Shown: positions 23,641 through 32,385 of the stretch, in pieces
Layout: every line of letters starts with the position of its first letter
Numbering within the stretch: position 1 is the stretch's first letter
Source of the DNA: Phycisphaerae bacterium
GTDB lineage: Bacteria > Planctomycetota > Phycisphaerae > SM23-33
Assembly: GCA_011050235.1 (NCBI GenBank)
Contig: DRGC01000082.1
Span: 1-55,292, forward strand
DNA length: 55,292 nt
Direction of reading: 5' to 3'
The notes under the pieces: model-generated
Told to the model about the DNA's origin: nothing
The model's input: only the letters and a program-made list of their open reading frames with translations
Database searches by the model: none
Program-made: the position numbers and the translations under genes

Positions 23641-25941
23641 CTACTCGGAATCGCCCGCGCGCTGTCGCAGTTGGGCAAGGTGAGCGCGCTCGCCCTCATC
23701 CAGACGGTATGAACTATCCGCGGGCAGGCGGGCGTTGAGGCGTTCGGCCGTCGCAAGCTCGTCGCTCGCCTGCGGCGACAGGTCGGCGGTCAGCAACGCT
23801 TCGGCATGGCTGATTCGCAACCGGGCGTTGGCCGGGTCCAACGCAACGGCCGCTGCCAGCAGTTCGTGCCGACTTGCGGCGCCCACCATGGCCCAAGATT
23901 TCTCGAGCAACTCATCCGGGGAGGGGCTGGCCGCGAGCAGTTGATAGAACGGGCCGTGGCCCCGTTGGCGGGCAATCGCTCGCCGGGCGGCGCGATCGCC
24001 CAATGTCAGATACGTCTTACGCTCGTAGCCCGGGAGAAGATCGGAGCTCGCCAGGCGCCACCACAGCTTGGCCGACTCGGCGGCGGACAGACCGTCCGCA
24101 AGGTCGGCCGAGGCGGCCCAATCGGCATTGGCGGCGGCGGCCTTGAGCTGATGGGTCTCGATCGCCCGCTTGGCCCGCCGCCAAAACCGCGCCTTGGCCC
24201 ATGTCGAATCGTTCACGCTCATCAGCACCAACGCAACCGCCATGATCGCTATCGCTGCAACAGGCCAGCGGAAGGTGGTCACCGGCAGCGCCCGAGACGG
24301 GGCCTGGGCCAGCAGCGCGCCGACGGCCACCCAAAACAGCATCGCCGCCCCCGGGGCCCACAGGCCCGGCGAGATCAAATTGTGCAGCGCAAAGGCCGCC
24401 ACCCCGCAGGCCAGTGCGACCCGGGCCGTGCTGGTCGCCCTCGCCTCGGCGGCGTCACCCCGCGGGGCCAGCAGCAACACGCCACCGGCCAACACCGCCG
24501 CCGGCAAGACGACGTCCAGAACGATCACGCCCCAGTTGGCCGTCGCCTGGCCGACCACCACGCGAACGACCACCACCACGACCCCCAGCATCCCCGCCGC
24601 CACCAGCGGCCCAATCGCGGATGCAGAGCCCGACGCGGAGCATTCGTTGCTGTCGGGCCGACAACTGCCGATCAGTCCATACAACAGGATGACCATATAA
24701 AGCCCGCCGCCGATCAGGCCGAACTGCACGGCCGCATGGACCAGCATGTTGTGCGGGGCGCGGACGGCCTCTTCAGCTTCCGGGCGGCGGTGGCGAAGAT
24801 AGGCGTCGGCGAAATTGCCGCCGCCGACACCCAGCAGGGGCCGCTCTGCGACGATCTCGGCCGAGGCCGTCCAGTAGTACCACCGGAACCTCATCGTCTT
24901 GGTCGGCAGCCCGTCGTGGGCTGCCCCGTAGGCGACCGTCAGGGCCGCCGCCAATACGATCAGCAGCAGAGCGGCTGCAACGGCCTTTCGCCAGTGGCGG
25001 GCCAGGCGCCGGCCGAAGACGGCCACCCCGACGCCGCCCGCTATCGCTGCTGCACCCGCGCCGATGGCCCCTCGGCTGCCCGTCAGGATCAGCGCCGCTG
25101 CGCACAACAGCGCCACACCGCCCGTGCAGGCGCCCTGGATCAGGGATAGGGGGATTTGGCCCGGCGGGCCGCTGCTGCGCAGCTCGGCCAGCTCGCGCCG
25201 TCCAGCGCGCAGGCGATCGATCCCCAGCCCCGTTGCTGCTGCGGCCAGAACGATCAGGGCGGCTGCGTAGACGTTGGCCAGGACGAGCCAGCCGGCGGGC
25301 TGGGCAGCGCGGAGGCGGGCGTCCGACAATCGCTCGAACACTGTGTCCACCGTCTCGCCAGGCGCGAGGGCGGCACGCCACGCGAGGGCTTCGGGCAGTT
25401 CGACCGCTGCCTGATAGAGCCCCTTCAACGCCAGTGTCGCCCCGGCGGCGACCAGCACGGCCACCAGCAGGTTGAAACGGCGTCGATTCACAAACATCTG
25501 CGCCGCCAACCACATCGCCGTCAGCAAGGCCGTCTGCTCCAGCCAGACCAGCAGGCCGCTCCGCTTATCGTCGGCGCCAAACCCCGAGACAAATGCGCTT
25601 ACGGCGAACAGGCCGATCAGAACGGCCAGCCAGGGCCGGCGAACGGTCAGATGACGGGCCAAAGCCCCACCCACCAGCCACATTGCGCCGGCTGTCAGGA
25701 TAGCCAGGGCGAACGTGGCCCGGGCGGGCTCGCCCATGTCCAGGTGGGCCCTGTCGGGCGGCGAGGCCTGGGCCGCCTCCAGCGCCGCTACGACCGGCAG
25801 GATCGGCAGGCGGAAAGGCAGCTCGCCCGCGAACAGCCGGCCCACCACGCACGCCGTCAGCAGGCCAACGGCCAGCGCTCGCAGAATCGCACCGGCCCGG
25901 CCGGCGGGAGTGTCAGTCAGCGTGTGCATGCGAAGTGTCAT
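23641..25941 (-). CDS. O-antigen ligase/polymerase-like (Wzy/WaaL) membrane protein with TPR-like C-terminus
   Basis: A 766-residue protein with about a dozen hydrophobic segments over residues 15-560. The loop RWYYWTASAEIVAERPLLGV, followed by GGGNFADAYLRHR and APHNMLVHAAVQFGLIGGGL, is the Wzy_C/O-antigen ligase signature (arginine-rich loop plus catalytic-type His). LTGSRGAIGAG precedes it, as in other members. The last 180 residues are hydrophilic and helical with a repeat-like character (KAAAANADWAASADLADGLS), a common C-terminal addition in planctomycetal members. It would polymerise or transfer a lipid-linked glycan at the periplasmic face. Start may be 25941 or 25929; the first overlaps the upstream WecA-like gene by 29 bp. 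Polymerase versus ligase cannot be decided here. Confidence 0.82.
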   Translation of the reverse strand: MTLRMHTLTDTPAGRAGAILRALAVGLLTACVVGRLFAGELPFRLPILPVVAALEAAQASPPDRAHLDMGEPARATFALAILTAGAMWLVGGALARHLTVRRPWLAVLIGLFAVSAFVSGFGADDKRSGLLVWLEQTALLTAMWLAAQMFVNRRRFNLLVAVLVAAGATLALKGLYQAAVELPEALAWRAALAPGETVDTVFERLSDARLRAAQPAGWLVLANVYAAALIVLAAAATGLGIDRLRAGRRELAELRSSGPPGQIPLSLIQGACTGGVALLCAAALILTGSRGAIGAGAAAIAGGVGVAVFGRRLARHWRKAVAAALLLIVLAAALTVAYGAAHDGLPTKTMRFRWYYWTASAEIVAERPLLGVGGGNFADAYLRHRRPEAEEAVRAPHNMLVHAAVQFGLIGGGLYMVILLYGLIGSCRPDSNECSASGSASAIGPLVAAGMLGVVVVVVRVVVGQATANWGVIVLDVVLPAAVLAGGVLLLAPRGDAAEARATSTARVALACGVAAFALHNLISPGLWAPGAAMLFWVAVGALLAQAPSRALPVTTFRWPVAAIAIMAVALVLMSVNDSTWAKARFWRRAKRAIETHQLKAAAANADWAASADLADGLSAAESAKLWWRLASSDLLPGYERKTYLTLGDRAARRAIARQRGHGPFYQLLAASPSPDELLEKSWAMVGAASRHELLAAAVALDPANARLRISHAEALLTADLSPQASDELATAERLNARLPADSSYRLDEGERAHLAQLRQRAGDSE

Positions 25942-27064
25942 GATCCCGGCGACAGGGCCCGTTACCGTCGGCCGCTGCGCCGGCGGACGAGCCGCCCCAT
26001 TCCAGCAGCGCGATAATGGACAGGATCAGCACGGTCTGCCCGGCCACCAGGACCGCCCCGATGGTGTCGGTGTGCGGCAGCAGCGATGCGCCAATCGCCG
26101 TGCCGACCGTGCACAGATAGATTGTCAGCACGGCCGATCGCGGCGTCATGCCGCGGCGGACCAGGCGGTGCGAGAAATGTCGCCGGTCGCCGACAAAGAC
26201 GCTTCGGCCGTCCTGAACACGCAGCACGATGACGCTGACCATGTCGTACAGGGGCACGGCCATCAGGACCATGGGCACGAGCATCGCCGCCAACGACAGC
26301 GACGCGCCGGGTGCGACGTAGGTCGTCAGGCAGGCGAGCACGCCGAGCAGGTAGCCGATGACGAGCGAGCCGGCGTCGCCCATGAACGTCCGCGCCGGCG
26401 GGAAGTTGAAGGGCAGGTACCCCAGCAGCGCGCCCAGCAGCACGCACAGCCAGGTGGCGACGAACAGCTGGCCCATCTGCGCGGCGGCCGCCAGCAGTGC
26501 GGCTGCACAGATCGCGGCCGTCCCGACCGACAGGCCGTCCATGTTGTCCAGGAAGTTGAAGGCATTTGTGATCACCACCAGCCAGACGACGGTGGCGGCG
26601 ATGCTGACGGCGGGCCCGGCGATCGTCAGGACGCGAACGTCGGCGAAGACCACCACGCCGGCGGCGACGATGAATTGCCCCAGCAGTTTGACCCACACGG
26701 GCAGGCCGCGACGATCGTCGATCAGGCCCAGGATGTGCAGCGCGACGGCCCCGGCGCCGATGCCGATCACCATGGGTGTCCGGGCCAAGATGCCGGGCAG
26801 ATGGACGGCCAGTTCCGTCGGCAGCCACCCCGGCGGGTCGTGGGCGGTCGCAGCGGCAAAGGCCAGGGCGGCCGATATCGGCGCCAGCACGGCCAGCAGG
26901 ATCGGCCCGCCCCCCAGCAACGGCGTCGGGGCGGCGTGGTTCTTCCGCGAGGTGGGCGCGTCGAGCATGCCGACCCGGCGGGCGAGCCGTTGACTCAACG
27001 GCGTGAGGCCCGCCGACAGAATCAGCCCGGCGGCAACGGCAATCGCGGCTGAAACGATTAGCAT
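25913..27064 (-). CDS. WecA/TagO/MraY-family sugar-1-phosphate transferase
   Basis: A 383-residue polytopic protein that would move a UDP-sugar phosphate to undecaprenyl phosphate, starting a surface glycan. LLGGGPILLAVLAPISAALA, ILGLIDDRRGLPVWVKLLGQ, NAFNFLDNMDGLSVGTAAIC (the DNxD motif) and FMGDAGSLVIGYLLGVLA give the family order, and RRHFSHRLVRRGM matches the cytoplasmic histidine loop of WecA/TagO rather than MraY. Length fits. The C-terminal 25 residues are hydrophilic and end in DTSHAHAD. It overlaps DUF4416 upstream by 7 bp and the Wzy/WaaL-like gene downstream by 29 bp, so the three are likely translated together. Sugar specificity is not visible. Confidence 0.88.
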   Translation of the reverse strand: MLIVSAAIAVAAGLILSAGLTPLSQRLARRVGMLDAPTSRKNHAAPTPLLGGGPILLAVLAPISAALAFAAATAHDPPGWLPTELAVHLPGILARTPMVIGIGAGAVALHILGLIDDRRGLPVWVKLLGQFIVAAGVVVFADVRVLTIAGPAVSIAATVVWLVVITNAFNFLDNMDGLSVGTAAICAAALLAAAAQMGQLFVATWLCVLLGALLGYLPFNFPPARTFMGDAGSLVIGYLLGVLACLTTYVAPGASLSLAAMLVPMVLMAVPLYDMVSVIVLRVQDGRSVFVGDRRHFSHRLVRRGMTPRSAVLTIYLCTVGTAIGASLLPHTDTIGAVLVAGQTVLILSIIALLEWGGSSAGAAADGNGPCRRDHDTSHAHAD

Positions 27065-27609
27065 CCGGGCGTCTCCTGGCGCAACTGGTCGGCGAGTCGA
27101 TCGCGAACGTCGGTCAGGAACGCATCATATCGCCCCGACGTGTAGTCGGGAAAGGTCCATTCCAACCCCTGCCACCGGCCGTCGCGGTACTGCAGCGTCA
27201 GTTCGGCGTAGACGCCGTCGGCGAGATAGATGCGGTGCGCGAAATCCTTCATGCTGGCCAGGATCAGTCGGGATAGGCAGACGTATCCCACGTCGAGGTT
27301 GATCGGCCTCGGCGGGCCGGCGGCGCACTGGGCGGCGAAGTCGGCCTCGATGGCGTTCGTGCGACACTTGGCCGTAGCGAGGCAGTCGGGCGAGGCCAGC
27401 GGGCCGAATGCGGCAAACTGGCGGAACAGCGGGCGGCCCATCTCGGCGGCGTAATAGTTGGTGAGATCGAAGTCCATCACCTCGCTGACGATGTCGACGG
27501 CCCCGAACGTCTCGGCCATCGCCGCCGTCGCGCGGGGCAGTAGCGACCGGTCGGCGGCGATCATGCCGCAGATGAACTTGACGGGCGTGGGGGGGGACGG
27601 CTGGGCCAT
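27058..27609 (-). CDS. DUF4416 family protein
   Basis: A 183-residue protein starting at ATG 27609 (MAQPSPPTPVKFICGMIAAD). PVKFICGMI, EVMDFDLTNYYAAEMG, RPINLDVGYVCLSRLILAS and DFAHRIYLADGVYAELTLQY match the DUF4416 family known mainly from planctomycetes, deltaproteobacteria and Nitrospirae. Its function is unknown. It overlaps the WecA-like gene by 7 bp, hinting at a link to glycan or envelope work or simply to an operon. The frame extends upstream to 27705, but that stretch overlaps the start region of the divergent carbamate kinase and has no family match. Confidence 0.75.
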   Translation of the reverse strand: MAQPSPPTPVKFICGMIAADRSLLPRATAAMAETFGAVDIVSEVMDFDLTNYYAAEMGRPLFRQFAAFGPLASPDCLATAKCRTNAIEADFAAQCAAGPPRPINLDVGYVCLSRLILASMKDFAHRIYLADGVYAELTLQYRDGRWQGLEWTFPDYTSGRYDAFLTDVRDRLADQLRQETPGC

Positions 27610-27747
27610 GGCTGCATTCTGCCAGGGGGCCGGGGGGCTGTCAATTCGGACAGGTCGGGCTGTGCTTGGCCCGCCGTTCTGCCGACAAGAGTTATGACAG
27701 GACATCCATCGGCCACGTGGAGGCCGGCCGATCTATGGGCCCCTCGT

Positions 27748-28689
27748 ATGGATAAAACGATCGTCATCGCGTTGGGCGGCAATGCTCTTTCTCCGGCCGG
27801 AGAGGAAGGGACGATCGCCCAGCAGTTTCGCCACACGCGCGAGAGTCTGGGCGCGGTGGTCGACCTGGCCGCTGACGGATGGCGGATGGCGATCGTGCAC
27901 GGCAACGGCCCGCAGGTGGGCAACGCGCTGATGCGACAGGCGATCTCCCGCTCGACCGTCCCGCCGCTGCCGCTGGGCGTGCTGGTGGCCGGCACGGAGG
28001 GGTGGATCGGCTACATGATCCAGCAGTCCCTGCAGAACGCCCTGGCTCGACAAGGCGTCCAGCGACAGGTCGTGACGATGGTCACGCAGGTGGTCGTCGA
28101 CCCGCATGATCCGACGCTTGTGCACCCGAGCAAACCCATCGGCCGGGCAATGGACGAAGCCGCCGCCCGCGCCCTGGCCGATCAGATCGGCTCGGAGGTG
28201 GCCCAATCGCAGCACGGGTGGCGGTGCGTGATCGCCTCGCCTCGGCCGATCGAAATTATCGAAGCACCCATGATTCGCGCCCTCGTCGCCCATGGACATC
28301 TGGTGATCGCCGCCGGCGGGGGCGGCACGCCCGTATACCGCCATCCGACGCTTGGCCTGGAAGGCCTGGATGCCGTGGTCGACAAGGACCGGGCCGCCGC
28401 GATCCTGGGCAGCGACATTCACGCGGACGTACTGCTGATCCTGACGGATGTCGAGGGGGTCTACGCCGACTTCGCAACGCCGCAGCAGACGCTGCTGCCG
28501 CGGCTGACAGCCAGCCAAGCCCGGGAGTTACTGACATCGGGCCAGTTGGGGGCCGGGAGCATGGGGCCCAAGGTGGAGGCGTCGGTTCAATTCGTGCAAA
28601 ACGGGGGCCGACGAGCCGTCATCGCCCGACTCGACCGGGGCCGACAGGCCGTCGCCGGCGAGGCGGGCACGGAGATCGTCGCCGACTAG
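27748..28689 (+). CDS. arcC: carbamate kinase
   Basis: A 313-residue amino-acid-kinase-fold enzyme that interconverts carbamoyl phosphate plus ADP with carbamate plus ATP. MDKTIVIALGGNALSPAGEE, IVHGNGPQVGNALM, TEGWIGYMIQQSLQNAL, VIAAGGGGTPVYR, AVVDKDRAAAILG and LILTDVEGVYADF are standard ArcC motifs, and length is normal. ATG at 27748 is chosen because the glycine loop then lies at residues 9-11. It stands alone, with no arginine deiminase, ornithine carbamoyltransferase or oxamate/allantoin gene beside it, so the pathway served here is open. Confidence 0.94.
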   Translation: MDKTIVIALGGNALSPAGEEGTIAQQFRHTRESLGAVVDLAADGWRMAIVHGNGPQVGNALMRQAISRSTVPPLPLGVLVAGTEGWIGYMIQQSLQNALARQGVQRQVVTMVTQVVVDPHDPTLVHPSKPIGRAMDEAAARALADQIGSEVAQSQHGWRCVIASPRPIEIIEAPMIRALVAHGHLVIAAGGGGTPVYRHPTLGLEGLDAVVDKDRAAAILGSDIHADVLLILTDVEGVYADFATPQQTLLPRLTASQARELLTSGQLGAGSMGPKVEASVQFVQNGGRRAVIARLDRGRQAVAGEAGTEIVAD

Positions 28690-28728
28690 CCGCGCGCGGG
28701 CACGACCGGGACGCGACACGTGGCGTGG

Positions 28729-29247
28729 TTACTTGCGGTCGCGTTCGGCGTTTTCGCTCTTGGCGGCGTCGCCGACACCGCGGATGGCCCATCGGGCGAA
28801 CCGCATCCGCACGTTGTTGGTCTCGTCGACTTTCACGACGATCTCATCTTCACGGGCCTCGATGACGGTCCCGCAGATGCCGCCGATGCTGGTGACCTTG
28901 TCGCCTTTGCTCAACGCGGCCAACATGTCGCGGCGATCGGTTTCCGTCTTGCGGCGCTTGCGGCTGGAGAAGAAGAACATTACGCCGATCATGCCGAGGA
29001 TCAACAGCGGAATCTTCCATCCGCCGCCGAACAGCCCGTCGGTCCTGTTGCCGTCGCCGGCGGGGGAGGTCGTGGGTTCAGCGCCGGGGGCCGGGGGGGC
29101 GGCGGTGTCGCCGCCGGTGGCCGTGTCATCGCTGGTGAGGGCTTCGCCGGCGGCGGGGTCGGCCGGAGCGTCGTCCTGGGCCCGGACAAACGTCGCAGTC
29201 AGCAGAACAGTCACAGCCAAAGCACAAAGAATGTGGCTGAGTTTCAT
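28729..29247 (-). CDS. yajC: preprotein translocase subunit YajC with N-terminal signal and linker
   Basis: A 172-residue YajC, an accessory subunit of the SecDF-YajC complex in the inner membrane. The usual family core is at the end: a membrane segment IPLLILGMIGVMFFFSSRKR (about 95-115), then DMLAALSKGDKVTSIGGICG and VIEAREDEIVVKVDETNNVR. Ordinary YajC is about 110 residues and starts at this helix. Here an extra N-terminal hydrophobic segment (MKLSHILCALAVTVLLTATF) ending in VRAQDD looks like a cleavable signal, followed by about 60 Pro/Ala/Asp-rich residues. Start at ATG 29247. It lies about 100 bp behind tgt; tgt-yajC linkage is common in bacteria, though secD and secF are not next. Confidence 0.88.
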   Translation of the reverse strand: MKLSHILCALAVTVLLTATFVRAQDDAPADPAAGEALTSDDTATGGDTAAPPAPGAEPTTSPAGDGNRTDGLFGGGWKIPLLILGMIGVMFFFSSRKRRKTETDRRDMLAALSKGDKVTSIGGICGTVIEAREDEIVVKVDETNNVRMRFARWAIRGVGDAAKSENAERDRK

Positions 29248-29349
29248 GGTAAACGTCCTTTCATAGCATCGCCTCGTCGGGAGGCGGTGGGGCATTGTGC
29301 GGGATTGGGCTGGGCGCGTCAAACAAAACGTCGGGCCCGGGCCGCTGGC

Positions 29350-30510
29350 CTAGGGCGACTCGTCGGGGAGGGCGGCATCGGCGTTGGGGTACATTCTCTC
29401 GAGCCATCTCGGCGCGTCGGCGGCCAATGTGCCGTCGGTGATCGCCTGGCGAATGGCGGCCATGAATTGGGCGAAAAAATTCAGATTGTGAATGCTGACG
29501 AGCGTCGGGCCCAGCATTTCCTTGGCCATGAACAGGTGTCGCAGCGCCCCGCGCGAGAAGTTTCGGCATGCGTAGCAGTCGCACCCATCATCCAGAGGCC
29601 CGGCGTCATCGGCCCATCGGGCGTTTCGCAGTCGCACCCGGCCGGTCCAGGTCAGGGCCTGGGCGTTTCGCCCGTTGCGCGTCGGCAGGACGCAGTCGAA
29701 CATATCGATACCGGCCTGCACGGCCGCCAGGATGTCGCGCGGCTCGCCGACGCCCATCAGATAGCGGGGCTTGCCGGCGGGCAGTTGCCCGTCGATATGC
29801 TCCAGCACGCCCAGCATCGCGTCGTGGCCCTCGCCGACGGACAGGCCGCCGACGGCGTAGCCCGGCAGGTCCAGCGCGACGATCCGCTCGGCCGACTCGG
29901 CCCGCAGGTCGACGTGCACGCCGCCTTGCTGGATGGCGAACAGGGCCTGGGCGGGCGCGTCGGTTTCGAGCCATCGCTGTTTGCATCGCTGGGCCCACAC
30001 CGCCGATCGCGCGACCGCGCCGGCGACCTTTGATTTGGGAGCGTCGCCGGGCGGGCATTCGTCGAGCTGCATGATGATATCGGCGCCGAGGGCTCGTTGG
30101 ATGTCGACGGCGCTTTGAGGGGTCAGTGTGACCTGGGCACCGTCGATGTGAGATTGAAACGTCACGCCCTCGTCGTCCAGCGTTCGCATGTGGGCGAGCG
30201 AAAAGACCTGGTACCCGCCGCTGTCGGTGAGGATCGGGCCGTCCCAGGCCATCATTCTGTGCAGGCCGCCCAGGCGAGCGACGGTGTCAGCGCCGGGGCG
30301 AAGCATCAGGTGGTAGGTGTTGGCCAGCAGCACCTGCGCGCCGAGGGCGTGCAACTGGTCGGGGGTGACACCCTTGACGCTGCCGGCCGTGCCGACGGGC
30401 ATGAATAGCGGCGTCTGGACGGCGCCGCGGGGCGTTGTCAATTCGCCGCGGCGCGCCCGGCCGTCGGTCTGGAGGATGTCGAGCCGCAGGGCCACTGGAT
30501 CACTGCTCAC
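29350..30510 (-). CDS. tgt: queuine/preQ1 tRNA-guanine transglycosylase
   Basis: A 386-residue enzyme that exchanges guanine 34 of GUN-anticodon tRNAs for preQ1 in queuosine synthesis. TDSGGYQVFSLAHMRTLDDE holds the general acid/base Asp, GGLSVGEGHDAM and LMGVGEPRDILAAVQAGIDM follow, and FDCVLPTRNGRNAQALTWTG holds the nucleophile Asp and the tRNA-contact loop. The zinc site is CDCYACRNFSRGALRHL with the downstream His in SIHNLNFF. Its first bases overlap the end of kdsA by 11 bp. Other queuosine genes are not in the window. Confidence 0.96.
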   Translation of the reverse strand: MSSDPVALRLDILQTDGRARRGELTTPRGAVQTPLFMPVGTAGSVKGVTPDQLHALGAQVLLANTYHLMLRPGADTVARLGGLHRMMAWDGPILTDSGGYQVFSLAHMRTLDDEGVTFQSHIDGAQVTLTPQSAVDIQRALGADIIMQLDECPPGDAPKSKVAGAVARSAVWAQRCKQRWLETDAPAQALFAIQQGGVHVDLRAESAERIVALDLPGYAVGGLSVGEGHDAMLGVLEHIDGQLPAGKPRYLMGVGEPRDILAAVQAGIDMFDCVLPTRNGRNAQALTWTGRVRLRNARWADDAGPLDDGCDCYACRNFSRGALRHLFMAKEMLGPTLVSIHNLNFFAQFMAAIRQAITDGTLAADAPRWLERMYPNADAALPDESP

Positions 30511-31318
30511 GAGCAGCCTGGAAGATTCGCTTGCACTCGGCCAGCACGTCGGCGATCTGGTCTAGCGGCAGTTGGCAGGCGGGGTCGGACTTGGCATGAT
30601 CGGGGTCGACGTGCGTTTCGATAAACAGCGCGTCGGCGCCGACGGCCATCGCCGCCTTGGCCAGCAGCGGAGCGAAGTGGCGCTGCCCGCCGGAGGACCC
30701 GCCGAGTCCGGAGGGCTCCTGGATGGAGTGGGTGGCGTCGAAGATCACCGGCGCCAGCGACTGCATCTGCGGGATAGCGCGAAAATCAGTCACCAGACGG
30801 TTGTAGCCGAACGACGTGCCGCGTTCGGTCAGCATCACGTTGTCGTTGCCGGCCGATCGGACCTTCTCGACGGCGCCGGCCATGTCCCATGGGGCCATGA
30901 ACTGGCCCTTCTTGATATTGACGCCCTTGCCGGTCTTGGCGGCGGCGACCAGCAGATCGGTCTGGCGACACAGAAAGGCCGGGATCTGCAGACAGTCCGC
31001 CACCTCGGCGACCGGCTGGGCCTGGTCGGCCGTGTGGATGTCGGTCAGGACCGGCACGGAAAGTGTGTCGCGGACCTTTCGCAGATAGGCCAGTCCCTCC
31101 TCGACACCGGGCCCGCGGTAGCTGGCGGCACTGGTGCGGTTGGCCTTATCGAAGCTGGCCTTGAAGACGTATCCCACACCCAACCGGCCGCACACATCGG
31201 CGAGCGTTTCGGCGACGGTCAGGCAGAGGGATTCGTCCTCAGCCACGCATGGGCCGGCGATGACGACCAGGTCGCCGGCGCCGATTTCAACGGGTCCGAT
31301 CCGGCAGGTGTGGGTCAT
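30500..31318 (-). CDS. kdsA: 3-deoxy-8-phosphooctulonate synthase (metal-dependent class)
   Basis: A 272-residue enzyme that condenses phosphoenolpyruvate with arabinose 5-phosphate to Kdo 8-phosphate, a precursor of lipopolysaccharide inner core. VVIAGPCVAEDE, VFKASFDKANRTSAASYRGP, VLTDIHTADQAQPVAEVADC, QIPAFLCRQTDLLVAAAKTG, VNIKKGQFMAPWDM, LTERGTSFGYNRLV and DATHSIQEPSGLGG are the KdsA signatures. The cysteine in GPCV, where the E. coli type has Asn, points to the metal-dependent class (known for Aquifex). It shares ATGA with the upstream diacylglycerol-kinase-like gene and overlaps tgt. It indicates a Kdo-containing outer membrane. Confidence 0.95.
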   Translation of the reverse strand: MTHTCRIGPVEIGAGDLVVIAGPCVAEDESLCLTVAETLADVCGRLGVGYVFKASFDKANRTSAASYRGPGVEEGLAYLRKVRDTLSVPVLTDIHTADQAQPVAEVADCLQIPAFLCRQTDLLVAAAKTGKGVNIKKGQFMAPWDMAGAVEKVRSAGNDNVMLTERGTSFGYNRLVTDFRAIPQMQSLAPVIFDATHSIQEPSGLGGSSGGQRHFAPLLAKAAMAVGADALFIETHVDPDHAKSDPACQLPLDQIADVLAECKRIFQAAREQ

Positions 31319-32256
31319 AGGGGCAGCTCTCCTCTCCAGGGCCAGAATCCGGCGCGTCGCGGCTGTTGAGGAATCAGCAACTTAATCCCTCGGGGGACGA
31401 CGCTGACTTCGATGGGCGTCTTGGGGCCCAGATCGCCATCGACCTGGCAGGCTACGGGCGGGTCGGTTTCGATGCGGATCGATCGGACCTGGCGGTACAG
31501 CACGTCGCCCTTGAGCGGATGCCGTCGCAGCAGCGTCCAGGCGGCGTGCAGCAGCAGGCCCGTCTGCTCGCGGCAGCGAAAGATCACCAGGTCCAACTTG
31601 CCGTCGTCCAAGCTTGCGTGGTGGCAGATTCGCAGCCCGACGGCATAGCGGGAGATATTACCGATAAAGGCCAGGCCGAAGTCGTCGAAGATCTCCTGCC
31701 CGTCGGCCACCACCCGCATCTTCGGGAAGTCGTGCTCCCAGAATGTCCGCCAGATGGGCCAGAAGTAGCTCAGGTGCGAGGTGTGCCCGGTGCGGGTGGC
31801 CGTCAGGCGGCGGACGACCTCGCCGTCGAAGCCGACGCCGATAATGAGCAGGAAGTTTCGCCCGTTGATCTTGCCGACGTCGCAGTCGATTACGTTGCCT
31901 GTTCGCAGGGCGTCGGCCAGGCGTCCGGTGTGCAGCGGGATGCGAAGCTCCTTGCACAGGAGGTTTTCCGTGCCGGCGGGGCAGGGCAGCATCGGCACAC
32001 CCGTGCCGACGAGGGCGTTGGTGACCTCGTTGATGGTCCCGTCGCCGCCCCAGACGATGATGGCGGCGGCGTCGGCGGCGGCCGATGCGGCGTAATCGGT
32101 GGCGTCTCCGGGCCAGCGGGTGCGATGTTCGCGGACGCGCCACCCGGCCGATCGCAATAATGCTCGCAGATCGCCGGCGAGGCGCTTGGACCCGCCATAG
32201 CCGCTGTGAGGGTTGAGGATCAGGTGTACCGGTTTGGCCGAATCGATGTTTGCCAT
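31315..32256 (-). CDS. diacylglycerol/lipid kinase family protein
   Basis: A 313-residue protein of the DAGK catalytic family. LILNPHSGYGGSKRLA near the N-terminus, then the nucleotide motif IVWGGDGTINEVTNALVGTG near residue 70, PAGTENLLCKELRIP and IIGVGFDGEVVRRL. The C-terminal half has the beta-rich sandwich with IGNISRYAVGLRICHHASLD and CQVDGDLG. Members phosphorylate diacylglycerol, sphingosine or other lipids; specificity cannot be read. The stop overlaps the kdsA start (4 bp), so envelope-lipid work next to Kdo synthesis is plausible. Confidence 0.88.
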   Translation of the reverse strand: MANIDSAKPVHLILNPHSGYGGSKRLAGDLRALLRSAGWRVREHRTRWPGDATDYAASAAADAAAIIVWGGDGTINEVTNALVGTGVPMLPCPAGTENLLCKELRIPLHTGRLADALRTGNVIDCDVGKINGRNFLLIIGVGFDGEVVRRLTATRTGHTSHLSYFWPIWRTFWEHDFPKMRVVADGQEIFDDFGLAFIGNISRYAVGLRICHHASLDDGKLDLVIFRCREQTGLLLHAAWTLLRRHPLKGDVLYRQVRSIRIETDPPVACQVDGDLGPKTPIEVSVVPRGIKLLIPQQPRRAGFWPWRGELPL

Positions 32257-32284
32257 AGCTGTGCTATCGGTTGGCGCAGAAGGA

Positions 32285-32312
32285 TTGCAGCCGGCCGATT
32301 GGTAGCTATAAT
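32285..32312 (+). promoter_or_regulatory. candidate sigma70 promoter for the TPR/alpha-CTD gene
   Basis: TTGCAG at 32285-32290 and a perfect TATAAT at 32307-32312 with a 16-base spacer, about 75 bp upstream of the ATG at 32386. Confidence 0.6.
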
Positions 32313-32385
32313 ATCCGATCTATCTTTCACAGGCCAATGGGACGTTTTGCCGGTTTAACAGATACCGCCGGCAGGAGAGACAAAT

